A model generated the notes under the pieces. The model was not told the DNA's origin and did not search any database. It saw only the letters and a program-made list of their open reading frames with translations. From Selaginella tamariscina (lineage: Eukaryota; Streptophyta; Lycopodiopsida; Selaginellales; Selaginellaceae), in assembly GCA_003024785.1 (NCBI GenBank), contig PUQB01000002.1, positions 419,001 through 483,000 on the forward strand: 64,000 nt of DNA. Reading direction: 5' to 3'. Positions within the stretch are counted from its first letter, which is position 1, and each line of letters starts with the position of its first letter. Shown here piece after piece: positions 45,657 to 55,507 of this stretch. The position numbers and the translations under genes were made by a program.

Positions 45657-47129
45657 TTACTTAGCATGGCTCTCCATCTCCAAGCGTTGCCTAAGAGCCT
45701 GCTGAGCAATGAGATGTTGAAGCTGCTCCTGCTTCTCCTGTTGCAGTATGTTATTCTGGACCTCCCATTCCACCTGCTTTTGCACCTCGGCTTGATACTT
45801 TGCATTCATATCACGGAGCTCGGCCTTGGTACCTCGGAGCTCCGCCTCGAGCTCCCTCACTCTGTTCTCGGCTTCCCACAACCTCGTCTGGAAGTCCCTT
45901 GTCTGCTGCTCTATAGCCCTGCCAAGCATCCCATATGCACTCTCCACGCTCTGTTCCTGTGTCGTCAAGTTCTTCACAGTCCCAGAAGATCTTCTCCTCT
46001 TCTTCTCCTGACCATCCTCGTCTAGATGCCCGTTTAATCTACCCACTTCATTAGGCTCGATGATAGCAAGTGCCAGTCCGATACCATTCTCACTCACCAG
46101 ATGCTGCTCCGGCGGCGGAAGAATCCCATTGGCTGCCGCACTTCCAAGCTGGAAACGGATTATCTCGGTTAGATACTGCGTGTACTCGAACGAGCACTGG
46201 TTTGTTCCTCGGACTCTCTTGCACTGTCCCTGGATACGTTGGCTCAGGTACCCGGCCCAGTCCAGACACGACTTCGTGTCCCATAAGTACTTGGCTGCAT
46301 ACAGTATCTCGCACCCCACATATGCACCGTTCACCTTGCAGCTAAAGCGGTCCACCAGAAAGCTCACAAACTCCTTGAAGTTGGGGTCCGCAAGTGCCTT
46401 GGTACTGTAGCCATTGTGTGGCACCTGTAAGACACAAGCCAAACGCACACACATATATATATGCGTGTGTAGAGAGATGAAAACTGGCAAGGTACACTTC
46501 CCATCGACCAGCAATTTATATACATTATGTATGTATAAATCCCTCTCTCTCTTTACACACATAGACACACGTAAACGAATTATGCACTATATAGAAATGT
46601 CTACATTATGTGTGTATAATGTATGCATCTTCGACTTCAACACTCCCTCTCTCTACACACACGCACACAACTTAATGTGGAAATACATTGCAATGAGGAT
46701 TTAGAGAGACTACACCTTAACGACGGGACCGCTGTACATAGCCTGGAGCTGTTCAGGAGTGGGTTTAGGTACGTCCTTGACAGGCTGGGAAGTATGCGGA
46801 AGCTTGAGAACTAAATGAACAGTCTTGGGATCTGTGAGAATGAGCTGCCCTCGAACCAGCCCAGTGCCGTGATTCTTGTTGTAAGTGCGGAGGAATTCGC
46901 GACACAGGTGCTCATCTCCTTCCGCGAAGCTCGTCCTGAAGAAGCTGGAGAGTCCCATTTGGGTGAGATCTGCGTGGAGATGGTCATAGGAAAGCGCCTT
47001 CCACACCAAGGGCCTGAGCGTTTTGAACTGGATTTTCTCTAGCCGCTGAGACAGTGCATCTTTCCCTTGCTTTAGCATCTTTACCATTCTGGGGTTTGCA
47101 CACTCTCTCAGAATGAGGATCTCCTGCAC
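45657..47129 (-). CDS. Coiled-coil protein of unknown family, tandem paralogue B
   Basis: Exon 1 (46715-47129) begins MQEILILRECANPRMVKMLK and contains IQFKTLRPLVWKALSYDHLH, MGLSSFFRTSFAEGDEHLCR and TVHLVLKLPHTSQPVKDVPK. Exon 2 (45657 to about 46425) contains VPHNGYSTKALADPNFKEFV, SFLVDRFSCKVNGAYVGCEI, YLSQRIQGQCKRVRGTNQCS and YTQYLTEIIRFQLGSAAANG. It then has GQEKKRRRSSGTV and a coiled coil ending ALRQRLEMESHAK. It is roughly 60 % identical to paralogue A with the same intron position, so the pair arose by tandem duplication. No break is seen in this copy, which makes it the better guide to the family. A further 5' exon is possible because paralogue A has an acceptor at the matching place. 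Confidence 0.65.
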
Positions 47130-47464
47130 ATACCTCGACTGCCCAAGTGTGTTCTGTCGCCAATCATACCAAATTGCACAGAAAATCGGCTGAATCCAGT
47201 GTTGACTCTCCGGAAATGCATCACAGAAGAAAAGAACTACGAGAAATACAACTTAATTTGTCTAAGTGCGAGTCAAGTACATGGACGGCTCAGATTCATC
47301 CACATGAGATGACGGATATCCGGGTCGGATCGGTGTCCGACATCAGACCTCGGACACCGCTTGGATCTAAACCATCAAAACACGCACACATGCACACGCA
47401 CACTCACAGGCATCGATGGAGAAAATTATAAACCTTGACAACATATCAAGCTCACATTACGTCC

Positions 47465-48511
47465 TAGTCATACTCCAACTCCAGTGGAGTTACAGGACGA
47501 TCTAGCGGATGATTGATTTCTTTGTGAACATCTCTCGGCATTGCCTTTCTCATATCTGCAACACATTGTTGTTATATACACACATATACATACGTGTGTG
47601 TGTATACATGTATAGCACTTACCTAAGCCATCTTCTTCATCTGAGTAATATTTCAGCACCCTTCTATAGATAACATATCCCATCTATACAATAAACAAAA
47701 TGCATACCAACATCAACACGAAGTACCATTTAATCAGTAACTTATTACCTTCTTATACATTGTAATGGCCGGACCCATTCGATGCTCTGACAAACAGGTC
47801 CACGAAGTAGCCATCGTAGCTGCACCAAGTTTAATAAAGCCAACTTAGTTACAGATGTGCGTGTGTGTGTGTGTGCCAGTATATAATATATATGATATAG
47901 ATAAAGAATTCCTTACGTTTTCTCAGTGACTTCCTCAAGAATGTTCATCAGTTTCTTTGCAAGTTGCTGCCTGCGGTACTCGGGAGCTACAGTGACCGCT
48001 GTTACGTGACCATGCCAAGACTCCCCTCTGCCTTCAACCTTCCCCATTACTGTGATCAGCAAAAGCACAAAATAATGTATATGTAGAGAGAGATGTATCG
48101 TGTTTTACGGTTCATATGCAAAGACGAGCAAAAGCATATAAATATACATATGGTGTGTGTGTGCGCGCTGCATGATACAAAAGTAGCTGGAATATAATTG
48201 TAAGTATGATATGAGCAGAATATGAAAATATGCATAACAGGATACATGTGGAGTGTGTGTGTGCGTGTGTCTGAGAGAGAGGAATCTTAACTGTAGCCCA
48301 TCAATCGACCATTGGGACCTTCTGCAACATGGAAATAATCGGGCCATTTCGCAAGATATGTCAGGTAGAATTGCATGTTGAACTGCACAAAGACAACATG
48401 AGAGAGAGGCAGGGAGGGAGAGAGATGTGTCACCGTTTCGGTGAGATGATCGAAGTTGATGTTCGCCATCCGGAGGAGATCATTGCAAGTGAAGCGCCTC
48501 ACCGTGGTCAT
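47465..48511 (-). CDS. NAA20: N-alpha-acetyltransferase 20, NatB catalytic subunit
   Basis: NAA20 acetylates N-termini starting Met-Asp, Met-Glu, Met-Asn or Met-Gln, together with NAA25, on the ribosome. Exons from the start at 48511: MTTVRRFTCNDLLRMANINF with DHLTET, then FNMQFYLTYLAKWPDYFHVA, then VMGKVEGRGESWHGHVTAVT and VAPEYRRQQLAKKLMNILEE (the acetyl-CoA-binding RRQQLAK loop). Next are YFVDLFVRASN, MGYVIYRRVLKYYSDEEDGL and DMRKAMPRDVHKEINHPLDR ending TPLELEYD (stop 47465). The match to plant NAA20 is close over the whole length. In the exon near 47775 the frame slips by one base after FVRASNG, at GGGTCCGG, where PAITMYKK is expected. In a gene this conserved, a sequence error is likely. 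It is head to head with the F-box gene. Confidence 0.9.
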
Positions 48512-48582
48512 TTCATGCAGCTCCCTAAGAACCCTAAATCCGCCAAAAAGCCCTAGTGGGGGCTTTTTCGCACTGCGCCTTG
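48512..48582. promoter_or_regulatory. Short bidirectional promoter, NAA20 / F-box gene
   Basis: 71 bp between divergent start codons. It contains ACCCTAAAT (48531-48539) and AAGCCCTAG (about 48547-48555), which are telo-box-like. Confidence 0.5.
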
Positions 48583-49890
48583 ATGTCGGAGGAGGAAGAA
48601 TCAGGTACGCGTAGCATCAAGAAAAGCAGCAGCAGCGACAATCCCAGCAACAAGATCACTAAAGCCGTCGCAGCAGCCATGGACGTCGGATGGACCAACA
48701 TGCCCGGCAATGCCCTGGAGAAGATACTTATCCGGCTCGAGCGAGACGACGTTGCCCGATCCTGTGTCGTCTGCCGGCGCTGGAACAGTATCCTCTCCTC
48801 GGCTGCCTTCCAGCGATCCTACCGCAAGCTACACCGATCCAACAACGCCTGGACTTGGCTCGCTTCTTGCCTAGAGCCCGATCAAGATGGTTCCTCATCC
48901 AATTCCTCACCCGCCACCTTCCGTTTGGTAGCATGGAACCTACACTACAGGAAGTGCTTCAAGGTCATGGAGATTGAGCCTTGCCCGGCTTCCAAGTATC
49001 ACCCGAAGAACTGCTGGCTCGATTTCGCAGCAACGGACGGACTCCTGGCATGGGGATGCCGGCACACCCCGAACTCCATACGGGTTGGAGACCCACTTCA
49101 TCCCAGCTCCATCATGTGCTTACCCCCCGCACCACCTTTCCCTGACAACGTTGTGTATGAATTCCGTCTCGGACTTGCCCCGGAGGCAGCATCGGCTTCG
49201 GAGAGTTCCTCTCCGGGATTCAAACTGGTCCTTCTTCGTCTGGCCTGGCCGCATTCCGAGCAGCAGAATGCACCGGTCGTTCTGACGGCAAGCATGTTCA
49301 GATCCAGCACCGGACAATGGGATACACACCAGGTGAAGGTGAGCTCGGACTTGAAGCGATGGGGCAACTCGGTTGTCTCCAAGGGTGTGTTTTACGTTGT
49401 TCTAAGGCCTCCAGGTAAGCATGGACCTGCATTGGGACTGTTGAGCTACAACATGAATGCGGTGACGGAGCCATGGAGTCACCAGGAGGTGATGCTCCCC
49501 GGACAGATGCAGTATGACTGGCAGGACCGCATCGACCTGATAGACCGATATGGGAACCTCATACTTGTAGTGTACTCGTATCAGGCCAAGTCCGTGACTA
49601 TATTACAAGCGGAGGAGATGGTTCATAACAGGATGACGAGGGCCCAGATACGATGGGTGGTTATCGGTAACATGCCTGCCCAGCTCTGTAGGCAATTCTC
49701 AGATGAGATCGGCTCGCCCTGGAAGTACCGATGTCGGGGATGGTCGGACTACATTTTCTTCACGGGTCCAAGCGGGGCCGGGTTGGTTTTCTCCATTCCA
49801 AGACGGATTTGGCACCGGATGGATATGTCCGTGTTGACAGAACTGGATGCGAAGAAGAATTGCAGGTATTTGTCTGTTTTCAGTGCCTGA
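48583..49890 (+). CDS. F-box protein
   Basis: A single-exon, intact gene of about 435 residues. The start ATG at 48583 gives MSEEEESGTRSIKKSSSSDN. The F-box lies at residues about 37-80 (MPGNALEKILIRLERDDVAR, then SCVVCRRWNSILSSAAFQRS) and would bind SKP1 in an SCF ubiquitin ligase. The C-terminal 330 residues look like a beta-propeller-type F-box-associated region (for example FRLVAWNLHYRKCFKVMEIE, VLRPPGKHGPALGLLSYNMN, WSDYIFFTGPSGAGLVFSIP), though no Kelch repeat is clear. The substrate is unknown. The gene is GC-richer than its surroundings and has no frame slip. Confidence 0.85.
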   Translation: MSEEEESGTRSIKKSSSSDNPSNKITKAVAAAMDVGWTNMPGNALEKILIRLERDDVARSCVVCRRWNSILSSAAFQRSYRKLHRSNNAWTWLASCLEPDQDGSSSNSSPATFRLVAWNLHYRKCFKVMEIEPCPASKYHPKNCWLDFAATDGLLAWGCRHTPNSIRVGDPLHPSSIMCLPPAPPFPDNVVYEFRLGLAPEAASASESSSPGFKLVLLRLAWPHSEQQNAPVVLTASMFRSSTGQWDTHQVKVSSDLKRWGNSVVSKGVFYVVLRPPGKHGPALGLLSYNMNAVTEPWSHQEVMLPGQMQYDWQDRIDLIDRYGNLILVVYSYQAKSVTILQAEEMVHNRMTRAQIRWVVIGNMPAQLCRQFSDEIGSPWKYRCRGWSDYIFFTGPSGAGLVFSIPRRIWHRMDMSVLTELDAKKNCRYLSVFSA

Positions 49891-50460
49891 AGATGTCAAG
49901 CTTCGTTCCGGGATTCGTATTTGTCCGTTTGTTTCTTCGTTTATTTATGTGTATAATCTGGTTTCATTAAACACTGCTTTCTTTGTTGCATGTGTGCGTG
50001 TGTGCGTGTGTGTGTGTGTAGAGAGAGAGTCACGAACAAACAAAACACACTCAGTCACTTTTGTTCACATACGGATATCATTCATTTTACTTTGGATCGA
50101 ACGTGTGACTCTTTGCACTGGGATCAGGTTCGTTTTAACCTAAAAAAGATTCATTGAGAGAATATTCATGCCCAGACGTTTTGGACCAGGGGGAATGCAC
50201 CCTATTGATTTTTTATTTTTTTTGTTTTACTCAGCTCCGTTTCTTCTAGGGCTTGGTCGCTTCCTTGTTCATGGCAGATTCATCACAGGCGCTCGTAAGA
50301 AATCTCCACTGTTATGTTCAATCCGTGCTTTGTTGTTGTTGTTGAGTTTGTTTCGGCAGCACAGGCACTAGGAGAAATTGTTCCTTTTCTTCCTGTTCTA
50401 GCTCAAATCCGTGTTTTGTAGCTGTTGAATTCGTAAAAAGCTTCGATTTTGGGAACTTGG
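49891..50460. other. Spacer and likely 5' UTR of SHMT
   Basis: A TG run lies at about 49992-50020. No gene recognised. Confidence 0.5.
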
Positions 50461-51610
50461 ATGGGTCAAACGAGCGCAGATTACTCGGAGACAGATTTGA
50501 AGCCGGCTTTGTACCTCGGGAGTCTCACAGACACCCTAGCGATGTCTTCTCAAGACGGTAAGAGGCAGACAAGCAACAATGTGACAGATTTCCAGAAGCC
50601 AAAGAGAAGGAAAGAAGATGTCAGCTGTTCTAGGTACCGGCAATTCATAGGTAGTTCCTCCACGGTTCATCCGACTTCACAACAGGCAAGTCCCGATTTT
50701 TATCAGAAGCTGTTTCATTCAGAAAATCCCTCCACGGATTCTGTACAAAGCTCATGTAATGAGCCCAAGGAAGATCATAAGAGGGCCCAAGTGCGGAATT
50801 GGGGAAACAAGCCGCTCCAACACTTTGATCCTGTTATATGGGACATCATGGAGCACGAGAAAAGCAGGCAATGGAAAGGGATAGAGCTCATTGCCTCGGA
50901 GAATTACACTTCCCAAGCAGTTCTAGAAGCATTGGGTAGTCACCTGACTAACAAGTATAGTGAAGGCTATCCAGGTGCACGGTGCTACGGAGGCAATGAG
51001 TTCATAGATCAGATCGAGGCTCTGTGTTGTAAGAGAGCATTGGAAGCGTTTCATTTGGATCCGGACAAATGGGGTGTAAATGTGCAGCCGTATTCATGCA
51101 CTTCTGCCAACTTTGCTGTTTTCACTGCTCTTATACAGCCTAAGGATCGGATAATGGGTCTAGACGTGCTCGCTGGAGGACATCCCAGTCACGGATACAC
51201 GATTGCCGGAAGGAAAAAGATTTCCGCTACTTCGATTCATTACGAGACGCTGCCTTACACTGTTGATCCGCAGACTGGTCTCATTGATTATGAAAACCTC
51301 GAGAAGCTCGTCAGTGTTTACCGTCCCACGATTCTTATCTGTGGAGGAAGTGCATATCCAAGGGAGTGGAAGTACGAGACCTTTCGAAGAATTGCGGATA
51401 AGTATGGTGCCATTTTGATGTGTGACATGGCTCACATTAGCGGGCTCGTTGCTGCACAGGTAACGCTCTTCTATCTATCTATCTATCTATCTATCTATAA
51501 TATATATATTTATGCATATGCATGTACGTTCGTGTTTATTTGCTAGACAGAGCTAGTTAAAATGTAGAACTGATCATTTGCAACTTAATGTTCCTCTGAA
51601 ACATCTTCTT

Positions 51611-51651
<41 letters not shown>

Positions 51652-52428
51652 AAGTGAAACACAGATGCACACTAGCATCTATGTACAAACACATGTACTT
51701 AACATAGCAATCTGAAATATGGTGTTCTTGTTTATGAAGGAATGTGCAAGTCCCTTCGATTACTGTGACATAATTACATCGACGACACACAAGATCTTAC
51801 GGGGACCTCGTGGTGGAATGGTGTTCTTCAGAAAGGGAAATCGGCCACGTAGGAACGGGAGTGCGGAGGAGACGAACACCTCATACGACTACGAGGAAAG
51901 GATAAACTTCACGATATTCAGGTCATTGCAAGGAGGCCCACACAACAATCACATTGCAGGCCTGGCTGTTGCATTGAAGCAAGTAGCCAGTGAGGAGTAC
52001 AAGCTGTATATCAAAGATGTTATTCGGAATGCGAAGGCGCTGGCTGATGCTTTGTGTAAGAGGCATTTCAAACTTGTTACCGGTGGTACTGATAACCATC
52101 TCTTGCTCTGGGATCTCCGCCCTTTAGGCATTACTGGTAAATATGTGTATATATTATAATATGTTGGTGTGACATACATACATACATACATACATAGATG
52201 TTAGAGTGTGTGTGTGTGTGTACCGGTGTATATGTACATGCATACATACTTTTATACTTATGATGTATGTTGCGTTTAGGAGCGTGGGTCGAGAAGGTGA
52301 CGGAGCTATGTCACCTTACTGTCAATAAGTGTACAGTTTATGGGGAGAGCTCTGCAAGAGGCCCGGGAGGCATTCGCATTGGTAAGTTTCTTATAGAATG
52401 TGCATTTTTACGCCATACAAACATATAG

Positions 52429-52483
<55 letters not shown>

Positions 52484-52979
52484 ATATATACACATTCTTT
52501 TGTATGTTTGGAACTAATGCGTTAGTGCTTACTCGTCTTGTTCGGTTATTACACACACGACTAAAGTAGCATAGTTCATCTTGGCTTGACTAATCTTGTG
52601 GTTGTGTTTTTGCTGTACGTATATGTGAAGAGCGACATTGAATATGATATACATATATGTTTAGTCGCTTGTGTAGGATTCACACACGCACACGCACACG
52701 CACACGCACCTTAACTGTGTATGTGAACACGCAGGTACACCTGCAATGACTTCACGGGGATGTAATGAGAAGGATTTTGAGATAATAGCGGAGCTTTTGT
52801 GTAGAGCAGTTGCGATTGCACAATCGTTGCAGAGGGACTCCAAGTTACAGAAGGATCCTAACTTGTTGAACACAGTCCAGAACAACAAAGAGATATTGGA
52901 GCTTAGGAAAAGGGTAGAACAATTCTCATCCGCATTTGAAATGCCAGGGTTCGATATTGATCGCATGAAATACCGCTGA
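50461..52979 (+). CDS. Serine hydroxymethyltransferase, cytosolic/nuclear long form
   Basis: SHMT moves a one-carbon unit between serine and tetrahydrofolate, using PLP. Four exons: 50461-51459, 51740-52136, 52280-52381 and 52734-52979, all joined by GT-AG introns in frame. The first about 120 residues ([40 protein letters not shown]) are an extension with a basic cluster, as in the plant SHM6/SHM7 group. The catalytic part starts [20 protein letters not shown]. Visible motifs are [54 protein letters not shown] and the PLP-lysine segment [20 protein letters not shown]. The start was chosen as the first ATG in the open frame. No disruption is seen. Confidence 0.93.
51613..51653 (+). repeat. 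(CT)n-(CA)n microsatellite in SHMT intron 1
   Basis: CT run followed directly by a CA run. A CTAT run (about 51474-51500) lies just after the donor site of the same intron. Confidence 0.9.
52433..52490 (+). repeat. (TA)n microsatellite in SHMT intron 3
   Basis: About 58 bp of almost pure TA. A CA-rich run lies near the 3' end of the same intron (52681-52708). Confidence 0.95.
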
Positions 52980-53124
52980 ATATACTCATTTTAAAACCGA
53001 GAATATGTATTCATTTAGATTCTAGAGTCTTAACTGATTCTTAGAATCTAAAGTGATTTTTATGTCTTTTTATTCAATTTTTTTATTATATTTACATGAG
53101 AATTGAAGAAAAACCATAATAAAA

Positions 53125-53197
53125 CGCGCCAGACAGGGATCGAACCTGTGACTTTCTGCTCCGGAAACAGACGCTCTATCCACTGAGCTACAGGCGC
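53125..53197 (-). tRNA. tRNA-Arg (anticodon CCG)
   Basis: The minus-strand sequence folds as a tRNA without an intron. Acceptor is GCGCCTG with CTGGCGC (six pairs, one T-T mismatch at 6:67). The D arm is GCTC-AGTGGATA-GAGC, the anticodon arm is TCTGT-TTCCGGA-GCAGA (anticodon CCG), and the T arm is ACAGG-TTCGATC-CCTGT. The discriminator base is G. A-box (TAGCTCAGTGG) and B-box (GGTTCGATCCC) are intact and a TTTT terminator follows at 53121-53124. The mismatch in the acceptor is the only oddity. Confidence 0.93.
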
Positions 53198-53284
53198 AAT
53201 GCGTTAAGAAAATACGGACTGATAGTAAACATTGTAGAAATTGTTTGGGTAAATGGATAGCGTTCTTGTTTAGGGCAGAAGAGT

Positions 53285-53964
53285 ATGGGGAAGAAGACAA
53301 TTGAAGAGAATGCATCAATTCCGCCATGGCGGCAGCCAGCGCCCAAGCCGCACGGCAAGTATGATAAACTGGGAATGCGTGCCACGAATGAGCCCGGAAG
53401 AACGCCCATGATGTACCATCCTCGCAAGGGAACTGGCATTGGAGACGATGATAACAAGGATAGCCTCATGGATGAGATTGATCCTGAGCTCCGTCTTGCC
53501 TTCAGCAGGAATTTTCAGGTTGGGCTCTGTGAATTTGTCTGTCTGATATGCTACTTTGTTATGTGTGCATGTTTCTGTTTAAATCCAGTGCTTATGTTAA
53601 ATACACACAAATACGGACGTATGTATTAGTAATGAATACTGTACATTAGTTTTTGAGAAGGACTTTTAGCTTGGAGACGTTGTTGAGGCCTCTACCTCCT
53701 CAAATGGCACAGAACTTGGCGATAAATCTTGGTTTCTTTACTCGCATTTTTACACAGTTCTTTGGTGAGTTTTCATTTCTTGACATTATTTCAAAATATC
53801 TAAGAGTATATACATGTATATATACTTGTCAGTTGAGAGATAGGTGTGTGTACGTATTGTATTTATACACATGTACATGTCTATGATTCAGATCCCAGGG
53901 GCATTCAGAATGTGAGAAGAACAATGGGTTTGGGAGAGGAGAGAGTCTCCAGGCGCGTTAGCTG
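53285..53964 (+). CDS. Small conserved plant protein, function unknown
   Basis: Exon 1 (53285-53518) reads MGKKTIEENASIPPWRQPAP, KPHGKYDKLGMRATNEPGRT and ends DEIDPELRLAFSRNFQ. Exon 2 (about 53660-53764) gives LRPLPPQMAQNLAINLGFFT and RIFTQFF. Exon 3 (about 53892-53964) gives DPRGIQNVRRTMGLGEERVS and ends RRVS at a TGA. The joint into exon 2 needs care: the frame that continues FQ directly does not give the conserved PPQMAQNL run, so the acceptor may lie a base or two further on. About 135 residues. I do not recognise a named family or function. Confidence 0.55.
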
Positions 53965-54056
53965 ACGAAGGTATGATAATGAAGGGTTGCATGTGTACGT
54001 CTATGATACAGGAAATATATACATAAGAATTTCCTTAACATTCCACACTGGATATT

Positions 54057-55423
54057 CTAATGTACGACGGGTTCAAGCACACATACATCAAAGAACGCGT
54101 GCATGATAATAGCCAAACAAACAGTCATAATCACTAAGGACCTGGCCAATATTTCCTTCCAAACCACCACAACTCTATCACTTGTCCAAGACGAAACAAC
54201 TTCCACCTGCTTGTTACGACTCCCTCTAAGATAATTACCCCTTAAATACGGCTTAATCACTCCCACAAACACCTCAAAGAACGAATGAACTGCCTCAGAA
54301 GTAACTGTCCCAGCCACATCAATCAACAACTTCCTGTTACTTGGCACTGCCAATGTTCTAGATATCCCATCTACCCAGTACGGGAGTGAATTCATCTTCA
54401 AAGTTTCCTTCCCCACTGTTAAATGTGAATCCAGCTTCTCTGCTGAAGTCTCTTCACACTCCGAAGAACTTACGTTTTCTACCAGTTTTTCTATAGGTTC
54501 TGGTGAGGGTGAAGCTGAAAGTACCTCGTGTGAAGTTCTTACAAAAGTCTCGACCGCCCACTACATACCGAAGTGAGTATCTCCTTGACAGCAGGTTGAT
54601 AAGAAGGCTTCGTAACACCAGCCACAATCTCCTCACAGAAGTTCACATTCTTTGTCTTTTCGAGATAAACAGTCACCGCTGTACCCACGAAAGCCTGTAT
54701 ACACTCCGCAAAGAACAATCTCCCTCTGCTGCTACACGCCACCTCCAAGAGTGTATTACTCAACCTCTCGTGGAGCACGTCAGACTCGTACGCATCCGGT
54801 GCTAAGCCACGCAATTCCCACTCGCTCCTTCTTGAGACATCCACTTTCTCAATTGCTTGGAAAACAGAAACAACAATGTTTCTTGCTACGGATCCCAGCA
54901 CAGCTGATGCAAATCCTTTACCAGACTCACTGAAGAGCTTCTGTAGCAGCCTCTCAGGAAGGCCTTCCGAAACTACATGCTTCTCACTGGTTCTGAAAGC
55001 CATGACCTGTTCCTTGTTCTCAAAGTAGAAGTTGACACTACTGTCGGTGCCATTGTTCCTCCTTGCCTGTGATGAATCTACCACGCTTCTCACTATCCCT
55101 CTTGAGATGCAAGCTGAGAAGACGATGAGTGCATCCTGGAATTCTGGGCAATGGACAAGCTTCAGGCTCTGTCTGAGGCTTCTGGGGACTTCATCTCCGT
55201 CAGATAGCAGGAAATCTCTGAGGTCGCTGGCAAGCAATGAAGTGGAGTCGATCCCGGATGAGAATGCTTCTATAAGACGCGACAGGCTGCTTAGGAGAGC
55301 CGCCAAGCTCCTGCGCTTGCGTGATACATAGGAGGATTTGCATACCTTGTACGATGCATAGCCGCTGATCCCCAGCGCCGCAAGGAACACGACGATCTTC
55401 TTCCTCCTCGACAGGCCCGCCAT
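54057..55423 (-). CDS. PHLOEM PROTEIN 2-LIKE A10-like protein
   Basis: The start at 55423 gives MAGLSRRKKIVVFLAALGIS, a short hydrophobic segment (likely membrane anchor) followed by SYVSRKRRSLAALLSSLSRL. Recognisable family parts are LRDFLLSDGDEVPRSLRQSL, FSESGKGFASAVLGSVARNI, IQAFVGTAVTVYLEKTKNVN and EEIVAGVTKPSYQPAVKEIL. The frame then slips by one base near 54560, where TGTAGTGGGCGG lacks a G against the expected reading. The C-terminus goes on in another frame (VETFVRTSHEVLSASPSPEP, TLKMNSLPYWVDGISRTLAV, ending in a hydrophobic helix near 54075-54130). Total about 455 residues fits the family. Despite its name the PP2-A10 group lacks the PP2 lectin domain, and its role is unknown. Single exon; head to head with COQ6. 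Confidence 0.75.
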
Positions 55424-55507
55424 TGGTGAACCCTAGAACAGTGCCCCACCTCTTCAAACAGGGCTCATCCTAAAAACAGGGGACTAAACCCTAAGGTCTA
55501 GTTTGCC
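55424..55507. promoter_or_regulatory. Short bidirectional promoter, PP2-A10-like / COQ6
   Basis: 84 bp between divergent start codons, containing TAAACCCTAAGG (55485-55496) and GAACCCTAGAAC (about 55429-55440), both telo-box-like. Confidence 0.5.
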
